Below, piece after piece: positions 1 through 8,400 of a stretch of 40,823 nucleotides of DNA. Source of the stretch: Saprospiraceae bacterium (GTDB lineage Bacteria; Bacteroidota; Bacteroidia; Chitinophagales; Saprospiraceae); the NCBI GenBank assembly GCA_016787415.1, contig JAEUUT010000147.1:1-40823 (forward strand), given 5' to 3'. The stretch's first letter is position 1. Each line of letters starts with the position of its first letter. The position numbers and the translations under genes were made by a program. The notes under the pieces are model-generated. The model made no database searches. It was not told the origin of the DNA and was given only the letters and a program-made list of their open reading frames with translations.

Positions 1-197
1 GCTTTTTATTTCGCATAGTGGTGGGCGGGGGTTTTAAAATAAAATTTTTTTATTTTTTTTATTTTAACAAAAAAAAAAAACAGAAAGTAAATTATAATGC
101 AAACCCAAAAAAAACACACAAAAGTGTTTTTATAATTACAAAAAAAAAACAACATTTAATAATACCCCCCACCCCACCACTATGCGAAATAAAAAGC
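1..197. repeat. 25-bp inverted repeat bounding an AT-rich gap
   Basis: Bases 1-25 and 173-197 are perfect reverse complements (arm begins GCTTTTTATTTCGCATAGTG). The 147 bases between them are very AT-rich with long A and T runs, and the short open frame there has a low-complexity translation, so I see no gene. The right arm runs directly into the terminator hairpin at 195-226. The left arm starts at the first base of the window, so the palindrome may extend outside it and may include a second hairpin. Confidence 0.8.
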
Positions 198-226
198 CCC
201 GAATCGTAACCAGACGATTCGGGGCT
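188..226 (-). terminator. Rho-independent terminator of the Kbp-like gene
   Basis: Read on the minus strand, a 13-bp perfect stem (195-207 with 214-226, six-base loop) is followed at once by a TTTTT run (195-191). It lies 25 bp past the stop codon of the minus-strand BON-LysM gene. Confidence 0.85.
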
Positions 227-251
227 TGCATTTTCCTACAATCCCATCCAA

Positions 252-632
252 TTAAGGATTTGGAATAACCAGTACCTGGCCTACTTCGATTTTGTCCGGA
301 TCGCTCAGTTGATCGCGGTTGGCATCGAAAATCTGCTTGTACTTCATCATGTCGTCGTAGTAGTGCTTGGCGATTTTGCTCAGGCTCTCCCCTTTGGCCA
401 CCGTGTGGGTGGTGTAGATGTTCGGGTTGGCTACATTAATGTCGGCTACGATGTCGGTAGGAACCGAACCGCCGGCTGCTTTGATGGCGTCCCAGATCTG
501 GTCTTTTTGGTAGTTGTTTTCAACAGTACCCCAAATGCGCAGAATGCCGTTCAGTTCTTCTACTTTTCCGTCGCGGATGCCGAGTTGCTCGCCGAGTGCG
601 AGTGCGCTTTGATATTTGTCTTTTACTGCCAT
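252..632 (-). CDS. BON-LysM protein, Kbp (YgaU)-like
   Basis: A 126-residue protein with an N-terminal BON-like domain (about 1-70) and a C-terminal LysM domain (about 74-125). The tail (KYKQIFDANR, SDPDKIEVGQVLVIP) closely follows that of E. coli Kbp/YgaU, a cytoplasmic potassium-binding protein of 149 residues. No signal peptide is seen, which agrees with a cytoplasmic Kbp role and not cell-wall binding. The start at 632 is supported by a consensus -7 box at 694-701 and by the BON domain beginning right after it. It is transcribed alone, divergently from gldG, and ends at a strong terminator. The potassium-binding role is inferred from domain order only. Confidence 0.85.
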   Translation of the reverse strand: MAVKDKYQSALALGEQLGIRDGKVEELNGILRIWGTVENNYQKDQIWDAIKAAGGSVPTDIVADINVANPNIYTTHTVAKGESLSKIAKHYYDDMMKYKQIFDANRDQLSDPDKIEVGQVLVIPNP

Positions 633-693
633 GGTGATTTGAAAATTTGGTGAAGTAAGTGATTGTAATGTGCTGTAAAGGCACCCCGTGGGG

Positions 694-701
694 CAAAAGT
701 A
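694..701 (-). promoter_or_regulatory. -7 box TACTTTTG for the Kbp-like gene
   Basis: A perfect match to the Bacteroidota -7 element TAnnTTTG on the minus strand, 62 bp upstream of the ATG at 632. No convincing -33 element was recognised. Confidence 0.6.
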
Positions 702-832
702 GCCTCCTTAGGGTAATTTCGCATGGTTCAGACCATTTTTTACCTAAAAGTAACGGTGATGTGGAAAAATAATTTTTCAACAGCCGGAAACGACAAATTT
801 CAACCGCACGCCGCACCGATGCGCAAATGCCG

Positions 833-840
833 TACTTTTG
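833..840 (+). promoter_or_regulatory. -7 box TACTTTTG directly before gldG
   Basis: A perfect TAnnTTTG box. It overlaps the TTG at 838 that would give the longest reading frame, so that TTG cannot be the start; translation must begin at ATG 850 or later. The leader would be only a few bases long. Confidence 0.6.
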
Positions 841-849
841 CGCCCTGGC

Positions 850-2574
850 ATGTCACAACCAATGGCTAAAATGTCTCGTTCCAAACGTTCACAGTCCCTG
901 CTCCAGTTCGGGCTCTTTTGCGGTATCCTGTTGTTTGTCAATGTATTGGCAAACGTTTTTTACACGCACCTCGACCTGACGGAGGAGAAACGATTTACGC
1001 TCACCCGCCCGACTCGCGAACTGCTGCGTGGCCTGAAAGATCAGGTGTATGTGCAGATTTTGCTGGAAGGCGAATTTCCTGCCGGTTTCAAACGCCTGCA
1101 AACCGCAAGCCGAGAAATGCTCGACGATTTTCGGTCGGAAAGTGGCTACATCGACTACCAGTTTGAAGACCCTTCCGAAGGCAGCGTGGAAGACGTGAAT
1201 GCGCGGCGCAAGGCGCTGTCTGATCAAGGTATTTACCCGGTCAACCTCCGTGTGGCCGAACAGGGTGAAACCTCGCAGAAACTCATCTATCCGGTGGCCG
1301 TTTTTCGCTTTGGCAGCCGACAAGTGGTGGTAAAACTGCTGGAAAGCGAATCGTCGAGCCTCTCGCCCGATGAAGTGATTAACAACTCCGTCAGCCTGCT
1401 CGAATACAAATTTGCGAATGCGATCAAAAAAATCCTGACGCCTGCCCGGCCGGTCATCCTGTTTACCAAAGACCATGGCGAACTCGACGACCTGCAACTC
1501 GCCGATTTCGACCAGACGCTGCGGGCATTTTACGATACCGATCGCATTTCGCTCGATTCCGTTGTGCAAATCAAGCCGGAGGACTGCGCGCTGTTGGTCA
1601 TTGCCAAACCGCGCAGTTCCTTTTCCGAAAAAGATAAATTCAAGATCGACCAGTACGTCATGGGGGGCGGCCGCATTCTGTGGCTCATCGACCGCATGAA
1701 TGCCGACCTCGATAGCATGCGGGCCACGGGGCGCTTCGTGCCAACGGATTACCCGCTGAATATCGAGGATATGTTGTTTAAATATGGCGTCCGCATTCAG
1801 CCCGACCTGATTCTCGACCTGGATTGCAGTAAAATACGCCTTGTTGTGGGCCAGGTTGGCAATTCGCCGCAATTCGACTTGTTTCCCTGGTACTATCACC
1901 TGGCTGTGCAACCCACCGTGCAACATCCAGTTGTCAAAAACCTCGACCAGGTAGACCTGCGTTTCTGTTCTTCTATCGACACCATCCGTACTAAAACGCC
2001 GGTAAAAAAGACGCCCCTGCTCACCAGCAGCCGCTACAGCCGCCTGCAATTCAGCCCGGTAGACCTCAATTTTGAAGTACTGAAGTACGCGCCTGACCCT
2101 GAAAAATTCAACAAGGGTTCTCAAAATGTGGCCGTATTGCTGGAAGGCACTTTCCCTTCCAACTATGAAAACCGCGTGTCGGAGGAAATGCTGAACGGCC
2201 TGAAACAAATGGGCATGGAATTCAAGCCTGCCAGCGCACCGACGCGCATGCTGGTCATCAGCGACGGCGACGTAGCAGCCAATTTCATCCGCAACCGCGC
2301 TGAAAAACAATGGTACCCACTCGGCTTCAACCAAAATGACAATCGCACATACGCCAATAAAGATTTGCTTATCAATGCGGTTGAATACCTCATCGACCCC
2401 AATGGCGTCATCGAAGCACGTAGCAAGGAAGTGAAACTCCGCTTGCTTGACGACGTGCGTGCCAAATCAGAAAAAACAACCTGGCAGGTGCTCAATATTG
2501 GCGCTCCCCTGCTCTTGCTCGGTATTTTTGCCTGGTTCTTCAACTGGCGCAGAAAACGACGCTACGCAAAGTAG
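850..2574 (+). CDS. gldG: Gliding motility-associated ABC transporter substrate-binding protein GldG
   Basis: About 574 residues. It has one N-terminal membrane helix (after SKRSQS), the GldG-typical ANVFYTHLDLTEEKRFTL segment, a long periplasmic region, and a C-terminal helix ending in basic WRRKRRYAK. In Flavobacterium, GldG acts with GldF and GldA in an ABC transporter needed for gliding. Here no gldF or gldA is next to it: the upstream neighbour is a divergent kbp-like gene and the downstream one an ABM-type gene. I chose ATG 850 because the -7 box occupies 833-840; ATG 862 and 871 are also in frame and possible. A 106-bp palindrome begins 11 bp after the stop. Confidence 0.9.
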   Translation: MSQPMAKMSRSKRSQSLLQFGLFCGILLFVNVLANVFYTHLDLTEEKRFTLTRPTRELLRGLKDQVYVQILLEGEFPAGFKRLQTASREMLDDFRSESGYIDYQFEDPSEGSVEDVNARRKALSDQGIYPVNLRVAEQGETSQKLIYPVAVFRFGSRQVVVKLLESESSSLSPDEVINNSVSLLEYKFANAIKKILTPARPVILFTKDHGELDDLQLADFDQTLRAFYDTDRISLDSVVQIKPEDCALLVIAKPRSSFSEKDKFKIDQYVMGGGRILWLIDRMNADLDSMRATGRFVPTDYPLNIEDMLFKYGVRIQPDLILDLDCSKIRLVVGQVGNSPQFDLFPWYYHLAVQPTVQHPVVKNLDQVDLRFCSSIDTIRTKTPVKKTPLLTSSRYSRLQFSPVDLNFEVLKYAPDPEKFNKGSQNVAVLLEGTFPSNYENRVSEEMLNGLKQMGMEFKPASAPTRMLVISDGDVAANFIRNRAEKQWYPLGFNQNDNRTYANKDLLINAVEYLIDPNGVIEARSKEVKLRLLDDVRAKSEKTTWQVLNIGAPLLLLGIFAWFFNWRRKRRYAK

Positions 2575-2585
2575 TTAGGAGTGAT

Positions 2586-2691
2586 GAGTTATGAGGGATG
2601 AGTTATGAGTGTTACGTACTTTGCTCTTGGCTTGTTCAAAAGTGTGGCCAAGAGCAAGTACGTAACACTCATAACTCATCCCTCATAACTC
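2586..2691. repeat. Long palindrome B1 with heptamer arms
   Basis: Left arm 2586-2631 pairs with right arm 2647-2691, with one extra base on the left and a 15-base spacer. The arms contain tandem 7-bp units (ATGAGTT, ATGAGGG, ATGAGTT, ATGAGTG) followed by GTTACGTACTT and GCTCTTGGC. It fills the gap between gldG and the ABM-type gene. The same element recurs in opposite orientation at 2991-3105. Confidence 0.9.
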
Positions 2692-2697
2692 ATAACT

Positions 2698-2997
2698 ATG
2701 ATAAAGCGTATCGTAAAAATGACTTTCCGGCCCGATGCGGTACAGACTTTTCTGGACGATGTTTTCGAGCCGAGTAAAAGCCGTATTCGCGCCTTTCCGG
2801 GCTGCCAGCACATGGAATTGTTGCGGCATACGGAACTTCCTCACGTTTTATGCACGTTCAGTATCTGGGATTCGGAAGAAGCGTTGAACGTATATCGCCA
2901 TTCCGAACTGTTTAAAGATACCTGGGCCAAAACGAAGGTGCTGTTCGCTGAACGGGCGGAAGCGTGGTCGATGGAAACCATAGATTCGGAGTTATGA
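2698..2997 (+). CDS. Small ABM-type (antibiotic biosynthesis monooxygenase-like) protein
   Basis: A 99-residue protein that reads as a dimeric alpha/beta-barrel (ABM/quinol monooxygenase-like) fold: MIKRIVKMTF beta strand, a helix with EPSKSRIRAFPGC, then HVLCTFSIWDSEEALNVYR and a final helix FKDTWAKTKVLF. Such proteins are small cytoplasmic mono-oxygenases or binding proteins; no substrate can be named. The ATG lies six bases after the right arm of palindrome B1, and the last codons (gag tta tga) lie in the outer edge of palindrome B2, so the repeat supplies the stop codon. The gene thus sits like a cassette between two oppositely oriented copies of one repeat. Confidence 0.75.
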   Translation: MIKRIVKMTFRPDAVQTFLDDVFEPSKSRIRAFPGCQHMELLRHTELPHVLCTFSIWDSEEALNVYRHSELFKDTWAKTKVLFAERAEAWSMETIDSEL

Positions 2998-3105
2998 GTG
3001 ATGAGTTATGAGTGATGAGTGTTACGTACTTACTCTTAGCCACACTTATGAACAAGCCAAGAGCAAGTACGTAACACTCATCACTCATAACTCATCACTC
3101 ATAAC
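2991..3105. repeat. Long palindrome B2, inverted copy of B1
   Basis: Arms 2991-3040 and 3056-3105 (50 bp each) match at 48 positions. The 15-base spacer (CACACTTATGAACAA) is the reverse complement of the B1 spacer except for one base, so B2 is B1 in the opposite orientation. The left arm contains the stop codon of the preceding gene, and the right arm ends one base before the thrS -7 box. Confidence 0.9.
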
Positions 3106-3106
3106 T

Positions 3107-3114
3107 TATATTTG
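3107..3114 (+). promoter_or_regulatory. -7 box TATATTTG for thrS
   Basis: A perfect TAnnTTTG element immediately after palindrome B2, giving thrS a leader of about 80 bases. Within the leader, CCCGCC and GGGTGGG (about 3165-3183) could form a weak hairpin, but I do not call an attenuator. Confidence 0.55.
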
Positions 3115-3200
3115 CGCTCTTTTTCACACAAACCGCCCGCTTCGTTCGTAGGAAGCCAGGGCACCCGCCTTTCGTTTGGGTGGGCTAAAACAACTTTTTT

Positions 3201-5120
3201 ATGATCAACATCACATTCCCCGACGGCAACGTTCGTCAGTATGCCGAAGGAACAAGCGCCCTCGATGTGGCCAAGTCCATCAGCGAGGGCCTCGCACGCG
3301 TCGTGCTGGCCGCCTCCATCAATGGTGAAGTGCGCGACCTGAATCGCCCGATTACTTCCGACGCGAACATCGTTTTTCACAAATGGGAAGACAAGGAAGG
3401 CAAACAAACCTACTGGCACTCTTCGGCCCACTTGCTGGCAGAAGCGCTGGAAGCCTTGTTTCCGGGTACCAAATTCGGTATCGGCCCGGCCATCGACAAC
3501 GGTTTTTACTATGACGTAGACACCGGCGACCGTATGCTGACGCCTGCCGATTTCCCGAAAATTGAGCAGAAAATGCTCGAACTCGCCCGCAACAAAAGTG
3601 AATACAAACGCACGGAAGTATCGAAAGCCGATGCGATCAAGTATTTCACCGAGAAAAACGACGAGTACAAACTCGAACTGATCGACGGTCTGGAAGACGG
3701 CCAGATCACGTTCTACCAGCAGGGCAATTTCATCGACCTGTGCAAAGGCCCGCACATTCCAAACACCGAAAACATCAAGGCGGTGAAAGTGCTCAACCTC
3801 GCGGGCGCATACTGGCGCGGCGACATCGAGCGCAAGCAACTCACACGCCTCTACGCCATTACTTTCCCGAAACAAAAAGAACTGGAAGAGTACCTGGTGA
3901 TGATCGAGGAGGCCAAAAAACGCGACCACCGCAAACTCGGCCAGGAACTCGAACTGTTCATGTTCAGCGAAAAAGTAGGCGCCGGTCTGCCGCTCTGGCT
4001 GCCCAAAGGAACAGCCCTGCGTCAGCGCCTGGAAGATTTCCTGAAAAAAGAACAGATCAAACGCGGCTATCAACCTGTCATTACGCCGCATATCGGCTCG
4101 AAAAAACTGTACACCACCAGCGGCCACTGGGAAAAATACGGCAAAGACTCGTTCCAGCCTATCATGACGCCGCAGGAAGGCGAGGAGTTTTTGCTCAAGC
4201 CGATGAACTGCCCGCACCACTGCGAAATTTACGGCCACCGCCCCCGCTCGTACAAGGAACTGCCGATTCGTTTTGCCGAATTTGGCACCGTGTACCGCTA
4301 CGAAATGTCGGGCGAACTGCACGGCCTCACCCGCGTTCGCGGCTTTACGCAAGACGATGCGCACTTGTTCTGCACGGAAGACCAACTCAAGGACGAATTC
4401 CTGGGCGTGCTCGACCTGACGCGCCACGTGCTGGCCAAACTGGGTTTTGAAAAATTCACCGCCCAGATAAGTCTGCGCGACCCGGAAAACAAATCCAAGT
4501 ACATCGGCAGCGACGAGGTGTGGGAGAAAGCCGAACAGGCTATCATCGACGCCGCCGCCGAAGTGGGCCTCAACACGGTCACCGAACTTGGCGAAGCGGC
4601 TTTCTACGGCCCCAAACTCGACTTTATGGTAAAAGATGCGCTGGGCCGCTCCTGGCAGTTGGGCACCATCCAGGTCGATTACAACCTGCCCGAGCGCTTC
4701 GACCTGACGTACATCGGCGCCGACAATCAGCCACACCGCCCGGTGATGATTCACCGCGCACCGTTCGGCTCGATGGAGCGTTTCATCGGGGTGCTGACGG
4801 AACACTGCGCCGGCAAATTCCCGCTTTGGCTCACGCCCGAGCAGTTTACCGTGCTGCCCGTGTCGGATAAATTTGTGGAATACGCCTACCAGGTCAAACA
4901 ACAACTCGAAGCCGACGACCTGCGCGGCTCCGTAGACGACCGCAACGAAACCATCGGCCGCAAAATCCGCGACAACGAACTCAAACGCATTCCGTTCCTG
5001 CTCGTCGTGGGCGAAAAGGAACAGGAAGCCGGTACCATCAGCGTGCGCAAGCAAGGCGAAGGCGACCAGGGCTCGCTGTCGATTGAAGGGTTTGCGGAAA
5101 TGGTGAAGGGGATGTTGTAG
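3201..5120 (+). CDS. thrS: Threonyl-tRNA synthetase
   Basis: A 639-residue class II aminoacyl-tRNA synthetase that charges tRNA-Thr. In order: TGS domain (1-62); editing domain with H73, H77 (HSSAH), C181 and H185, the four residues of the ThrRS deacylation site; catalytic core with motif 2 ([12 protein letters not shown]), zinc ligands C337, H388 and H518, and motif 3 ([11 protein letters not shown]); and a C-terminal anticodon-binding domain from about 545. Length and residue positions match the E. coli enzyme closely. ATG 3201 begins at the TGS domain. The infC-rpmI-rplT genes that often follow thrS are absent; a repeat element begins 31 bp after the stop. Confidence 0.98.
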   Translation: MINITFPDGNVRQYAEGTSALDVAKSISEGLARVVLAASINGEVRDLNRPITSDANIVFHKWEDKEGKQTYWHSSAHLLAEALEALFPGTKFGIGPAIDNGFYYDVDTGDRMLTPADFPKIEQKMLELARNKSEYKRTEVSKADAIKYFTEKNDEYKLELIDGLEDGQITFYQQGNFIDLCKGPHIPNTENIKAVKVLNLAGAYWRGDIERKQLTRLYAITFPKQKELEEYLVMIEEAKKRDHRKLGQELELFMFSEKVGAGLPLWLPKGTALRQRLEDFLKKEQIKRGYQPVITPHIGSKKLYTTSGHWEKYGKDSFQPIMTPQEGEEFLLKPMNCPHHCEIYGHRPRSYKELPIRFAEFGTVYRYEMSGELHGLTRVRGFTQDDAHLFCTEDQLKDEFLGVLDLTRHVLAKLGFEKFTAQISLRDPENKSKYIGSDEVWEKAEQAIIDAAAEVGLNTVTELGEAAFYGPKLDFMVKDALGRSWQLGTIQVDYNLPERFDLTYIGADNQPHRPVMIHRAPFGSMERFIGVLTEHCAGKFPLWLTPEQFTVLPVSDKFVEYAYQVKQQLEADDLRGSVDDRNETIGRKIRDNELKRIPFLLVVGEKEQEAGTISVRKQGEGDQGSLSIEGFAEMVKGML

Positions 5121-5151
5121 GGGAAAGTTGAGCGAAAAATGAAATATGATT

Positions 5152-5457
5152 CATCCCGAATTTTGGTCAAGGCCAGGATTCGGGATTTTTTTGTGGCCAT
5201 TTTCCTGTAGAGTAATTCCCCGTAGAGTATTCCCGCAGAACTCGCAGAATACACACAGATTTACGCAGAACGTAGCGTACACCATTTACTATCAGTCAAT
5301 GTATTAGTGTACTCTACGTTCTGCGTAAATCTGCGTGTATTCTGCGAGTTCTGCGGGAAATTACTCTACGGTATACTCTGCGGGAAACTACTCTACGGGA
5401 AATAACGCTACTGAAATCAACCTAATCAATCTGTTTCGGGCTGAAAAGTTCGGGATG
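5152..5457. mobile_element. 306-bp palindromic element D1 with CATCCCGAA ends
   Basis: The unit starts CATCCCGAA (5152-5160) and ends with its perfect complement TTCGGGATG (5449-5457). Inside is a long palindrome, 5232-5282 with 5307-5357 (51-bp arms, a few mismatches, 24-base spacer), built from GCAGAA-containing units, flanked by partly repeated TACTCTACGG/GCGGGAAA words. An inverted full copy lies at 19502-19776 and a shortened copy at 21201-21386. It has no coding capacity, no clear target-site duplication, and a MITE-like layout. It fills the gap between convergent thrS and the BNR gene, so it could also act as a bidirectional terminator. Confidence 0.75.
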
Positions 5458-5478
5458 TCTCACGTCTTTTTATAACCC

Positions 5479-8400
5479 TCACTCCACCACCACTTTCCCG
5501 CCCATCTTCTTCCGGTCGCTCAAAATCTCGTATCCATACACCCCTGCTGGCAAATCCAGCCCTTCGATATTCATAGCGCCTTCGCCGGTTTTTTCGGCTA
5601 CCAATTTTCCGGAAACAGAGAAAAGGCGGAAACGATACGGCGCGTCATAAATCGTGCGGATATGTAGCGTCTGGCCTTTGCCAACAGGGTTGGGCGATAC
5701 CGTCCATTCGTCGGCCAGGGCTTCCACCAGTACGGTACGAATGGCTGAATAGGAATAAGCGCCATCCCGGTCTTCCTGCCGGAGCCGGTAATAATTGACA
5801 CCTTTTTGCGGGTCGTTATCGAGCGACTGATAGGCGAACAGGCCGTTTTCGGGCCGGGCAGGTATAGTAGCAATGGCCTGAAAATGCTGACCATCTAGAC
5901 TTTTTTCTACCACAAACCGCGCCACATCTTTTTGGTTGACAGACCAGTAGAGCCGCACCTGCCGGTTGTTTTCCAGAGCAGCCTGAAAATCGAACCACTC
6001 CACGGCGAGCACCGTGGTGCTGGTGATGACAAACTGGCTGAAGGAAGAAACATTGTTTCCAGTAGAAAACAACACCGAGCCATTGATACCGGGTGTCAAG
6101 CCATCGGCCTGGTCGATGGCATTGCCCCAGGTAGCGCCTTCGGCAAAACTGCCGCGTTTGTACAAACGGAAATCGGCCGGTGGCGCGCCCGCTGCGATGG
6201 GGCCGTAGCCCTTGAATTCGAGCGAGGTAAGCGGCGTAAACGTAGCGCTGTTGCCGTAGTTGTTCACCACCCAGTAGCCGGTGCTGTGCGGACTGGCGTC
6301 GGGCAGTTGGTCGGGCGACTGGTCGATACGGCTCACACAGAGTTCGCCACCGGGCGTAGTGCCGGCAGGGAATTTCAGGATAAGTCCTGTATTGCCGAAC
6401 GTATAGGTACCCGTCGAATTCACCGAAAGGCGGGCACTTACACCTTTCCCGACCGGCGCCGTGGAAGTGCTGCGGCCGATGCTACCGCCTGCCAGTGCGG
6501 CGTGGCGCGAGCCGGCGCGGTCGAGTGCTGCGCCCGACATTTCATTGAACTGGTAATAGGCCAGCAAATTCGGGAAGTCGGCAGGGTCTTTTGTCAGGTG
6601 CTGCAACTCGCGTATGTCGTTCTGTGTCAGGGAGTTGTTGAAAACGCACACCTCGTCAATACTTCCTTTTACATAACGCCCGCCCCAACCGTGGTAACTG
6701 CCTAAGCGGAAGCCGGAATTCAGGTTCATGGCCGGAGCAGTGAAATTGTTCTTGGCTTTTTTGCCGTTGACATACACACTCACGCCCGTAGGCTCAACGA
6801 CCCATGCCACGTGCGTCCACACGTTTTGCGGCACTTCGAGGCCACTGTCCCACCACCAGGCGCCTGTTTCGCCCCAGTGGTAGCCGAGGTGGTTGTTACC
6901 GGGCACAAAATTGAAGCCCGCCGCATCGCCGTCGTGCATAAAAATGGAACTGTAGTCCGCCTGAATCCCGTCGATTTTTATCCAACAGGAAACGCTCATA
7001 GTATTGGTTTGCAGGTTCAGGGCTGGAAGCGACACATAATCTTCTGGCGTATTGCCACCCAGCACCACTGCATTGCCGGGAATGGTATCGGCCCGGCAGG
7101 CGTCGCCGATGGTGATGGTGAGCGATTTCTGGTAACTGCCATTCAGCGTCATGGTAGCGGTGTAGGCGCCGGGCTGGCCGAACAGCACTTTCGGGTTGCG
7201 CACATCGGTGGCGCTCACGTATTGCGGCGTCGGGCTGAAACTCCAGGCCCAGGTGGCGCCAGCGTGGTTCACCACTGAATAATCGTCGAAATACACCGTG
7301 TCGCGCTGGCATTGTGTGTTCAGGGCGCTGGCTATAGGCTGTGCGATCACCTGCGAAGGCTCGTACAAATCGGCTTCCCAGACGCCGAAGCCCCAGCATC
7401 CGTTGCGGATTTTTCCGTCGCGGTAAAAAGGCTTGAGGCGATTGGTTTCGGCGCTCAGCGGTAGGTCAGTACTGTATGGCTGCCAGTTGTTCAGGGTATT
7501 ATTTCGATAAAATACGCCTGCATTGGTGCCGAGGTAAATGCCGCCGTCGGTGCCGTATTGGGCCATGATATTGGCGATGGTGATACCATTCAGGATGCTG
7601 GTGGTCAGGTTGGTCCAGGACTGCCCGCCGTCGGTCGTTTTGTATATTTTTTTGCCATTGCTGCCGTAGGTGACCGCCACCCACAGCACGTCTTCATCTT
7701 CGGCGCTGACGGCCATTTTCACCCGGTCGTTGTTGTTGGGTAGGGGCAGCGGAGTGAGTTGAGTCCAGGATTGGCCGCCGTTTTCGGTACGCCACATGGC
7801 ATCGTCGAGGCCATCCCACTGGCTGCAATAAATAACATCGGGATTGGAGCGGCTTACCTCGATGTCGTACACCGTGTTGTCGGCATCGCCCGGGAAGGTG
7901 TAAAGCACTTCGTAGGAAGTGCCGCCGTCGGTGCTTTTCCAGAGTTTATTTTCATTGCCGATGTAAACGATGTTCCAGCAGCGCGGGTCCCATGCCATTT
8001 CTGAATTGGCATAGTAGGCATAACTTTCATTGGGAAACAGGCCTACGGAAAAAGCGCTGGCGCCATCGCCAAAGCCGCCATTGAGTCGGTAGCCGCCGAT
8101 GTCGGAGAAATAGGTTTTGCGCGCATCACCCGGATTTACGTACCCAGTGGGCGATTCGGCCCCGCCCATGCGGTAGAATTTGCCTGCCGGAAATCCCTGG
8201 TGCCAGGCCATGTTGCCATTGTGGTAACGCCCTCCCACGAGTACATCTTCATTCCAGCCGCTGTCGAATCCCCACATATCGGAACCAGAAATGCCGTTCA
8301 TACGCGCTGCAATGGTGCCGCCAAAATTGGAAGAATAATCCAGCCCGCCATCGGAAGCAATCCACAGGTCGTTGCCTGAAGCGGCCAGCCCCTGAATATC

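Noticed and set aside
3099..5054. 651-codon open frame antisense to thrS, and similar long antisense frames at 889-2334, 8404-9684, 13226-14053 and 16532-17752
   Set aside because: Each lies wholly within a well-supported gene on the other strand, has no family resemblance and an Arg/His/Phe/Gly-rich composition typical of reverse-frame shadows.
5145..5465. Target-site duplication around the D1 element
   Set aside because: The bases flanking the CATCCCGAA ends (att on the left, tct on the right) do not form a convincing direct repeat; the D2 flanks do not either.
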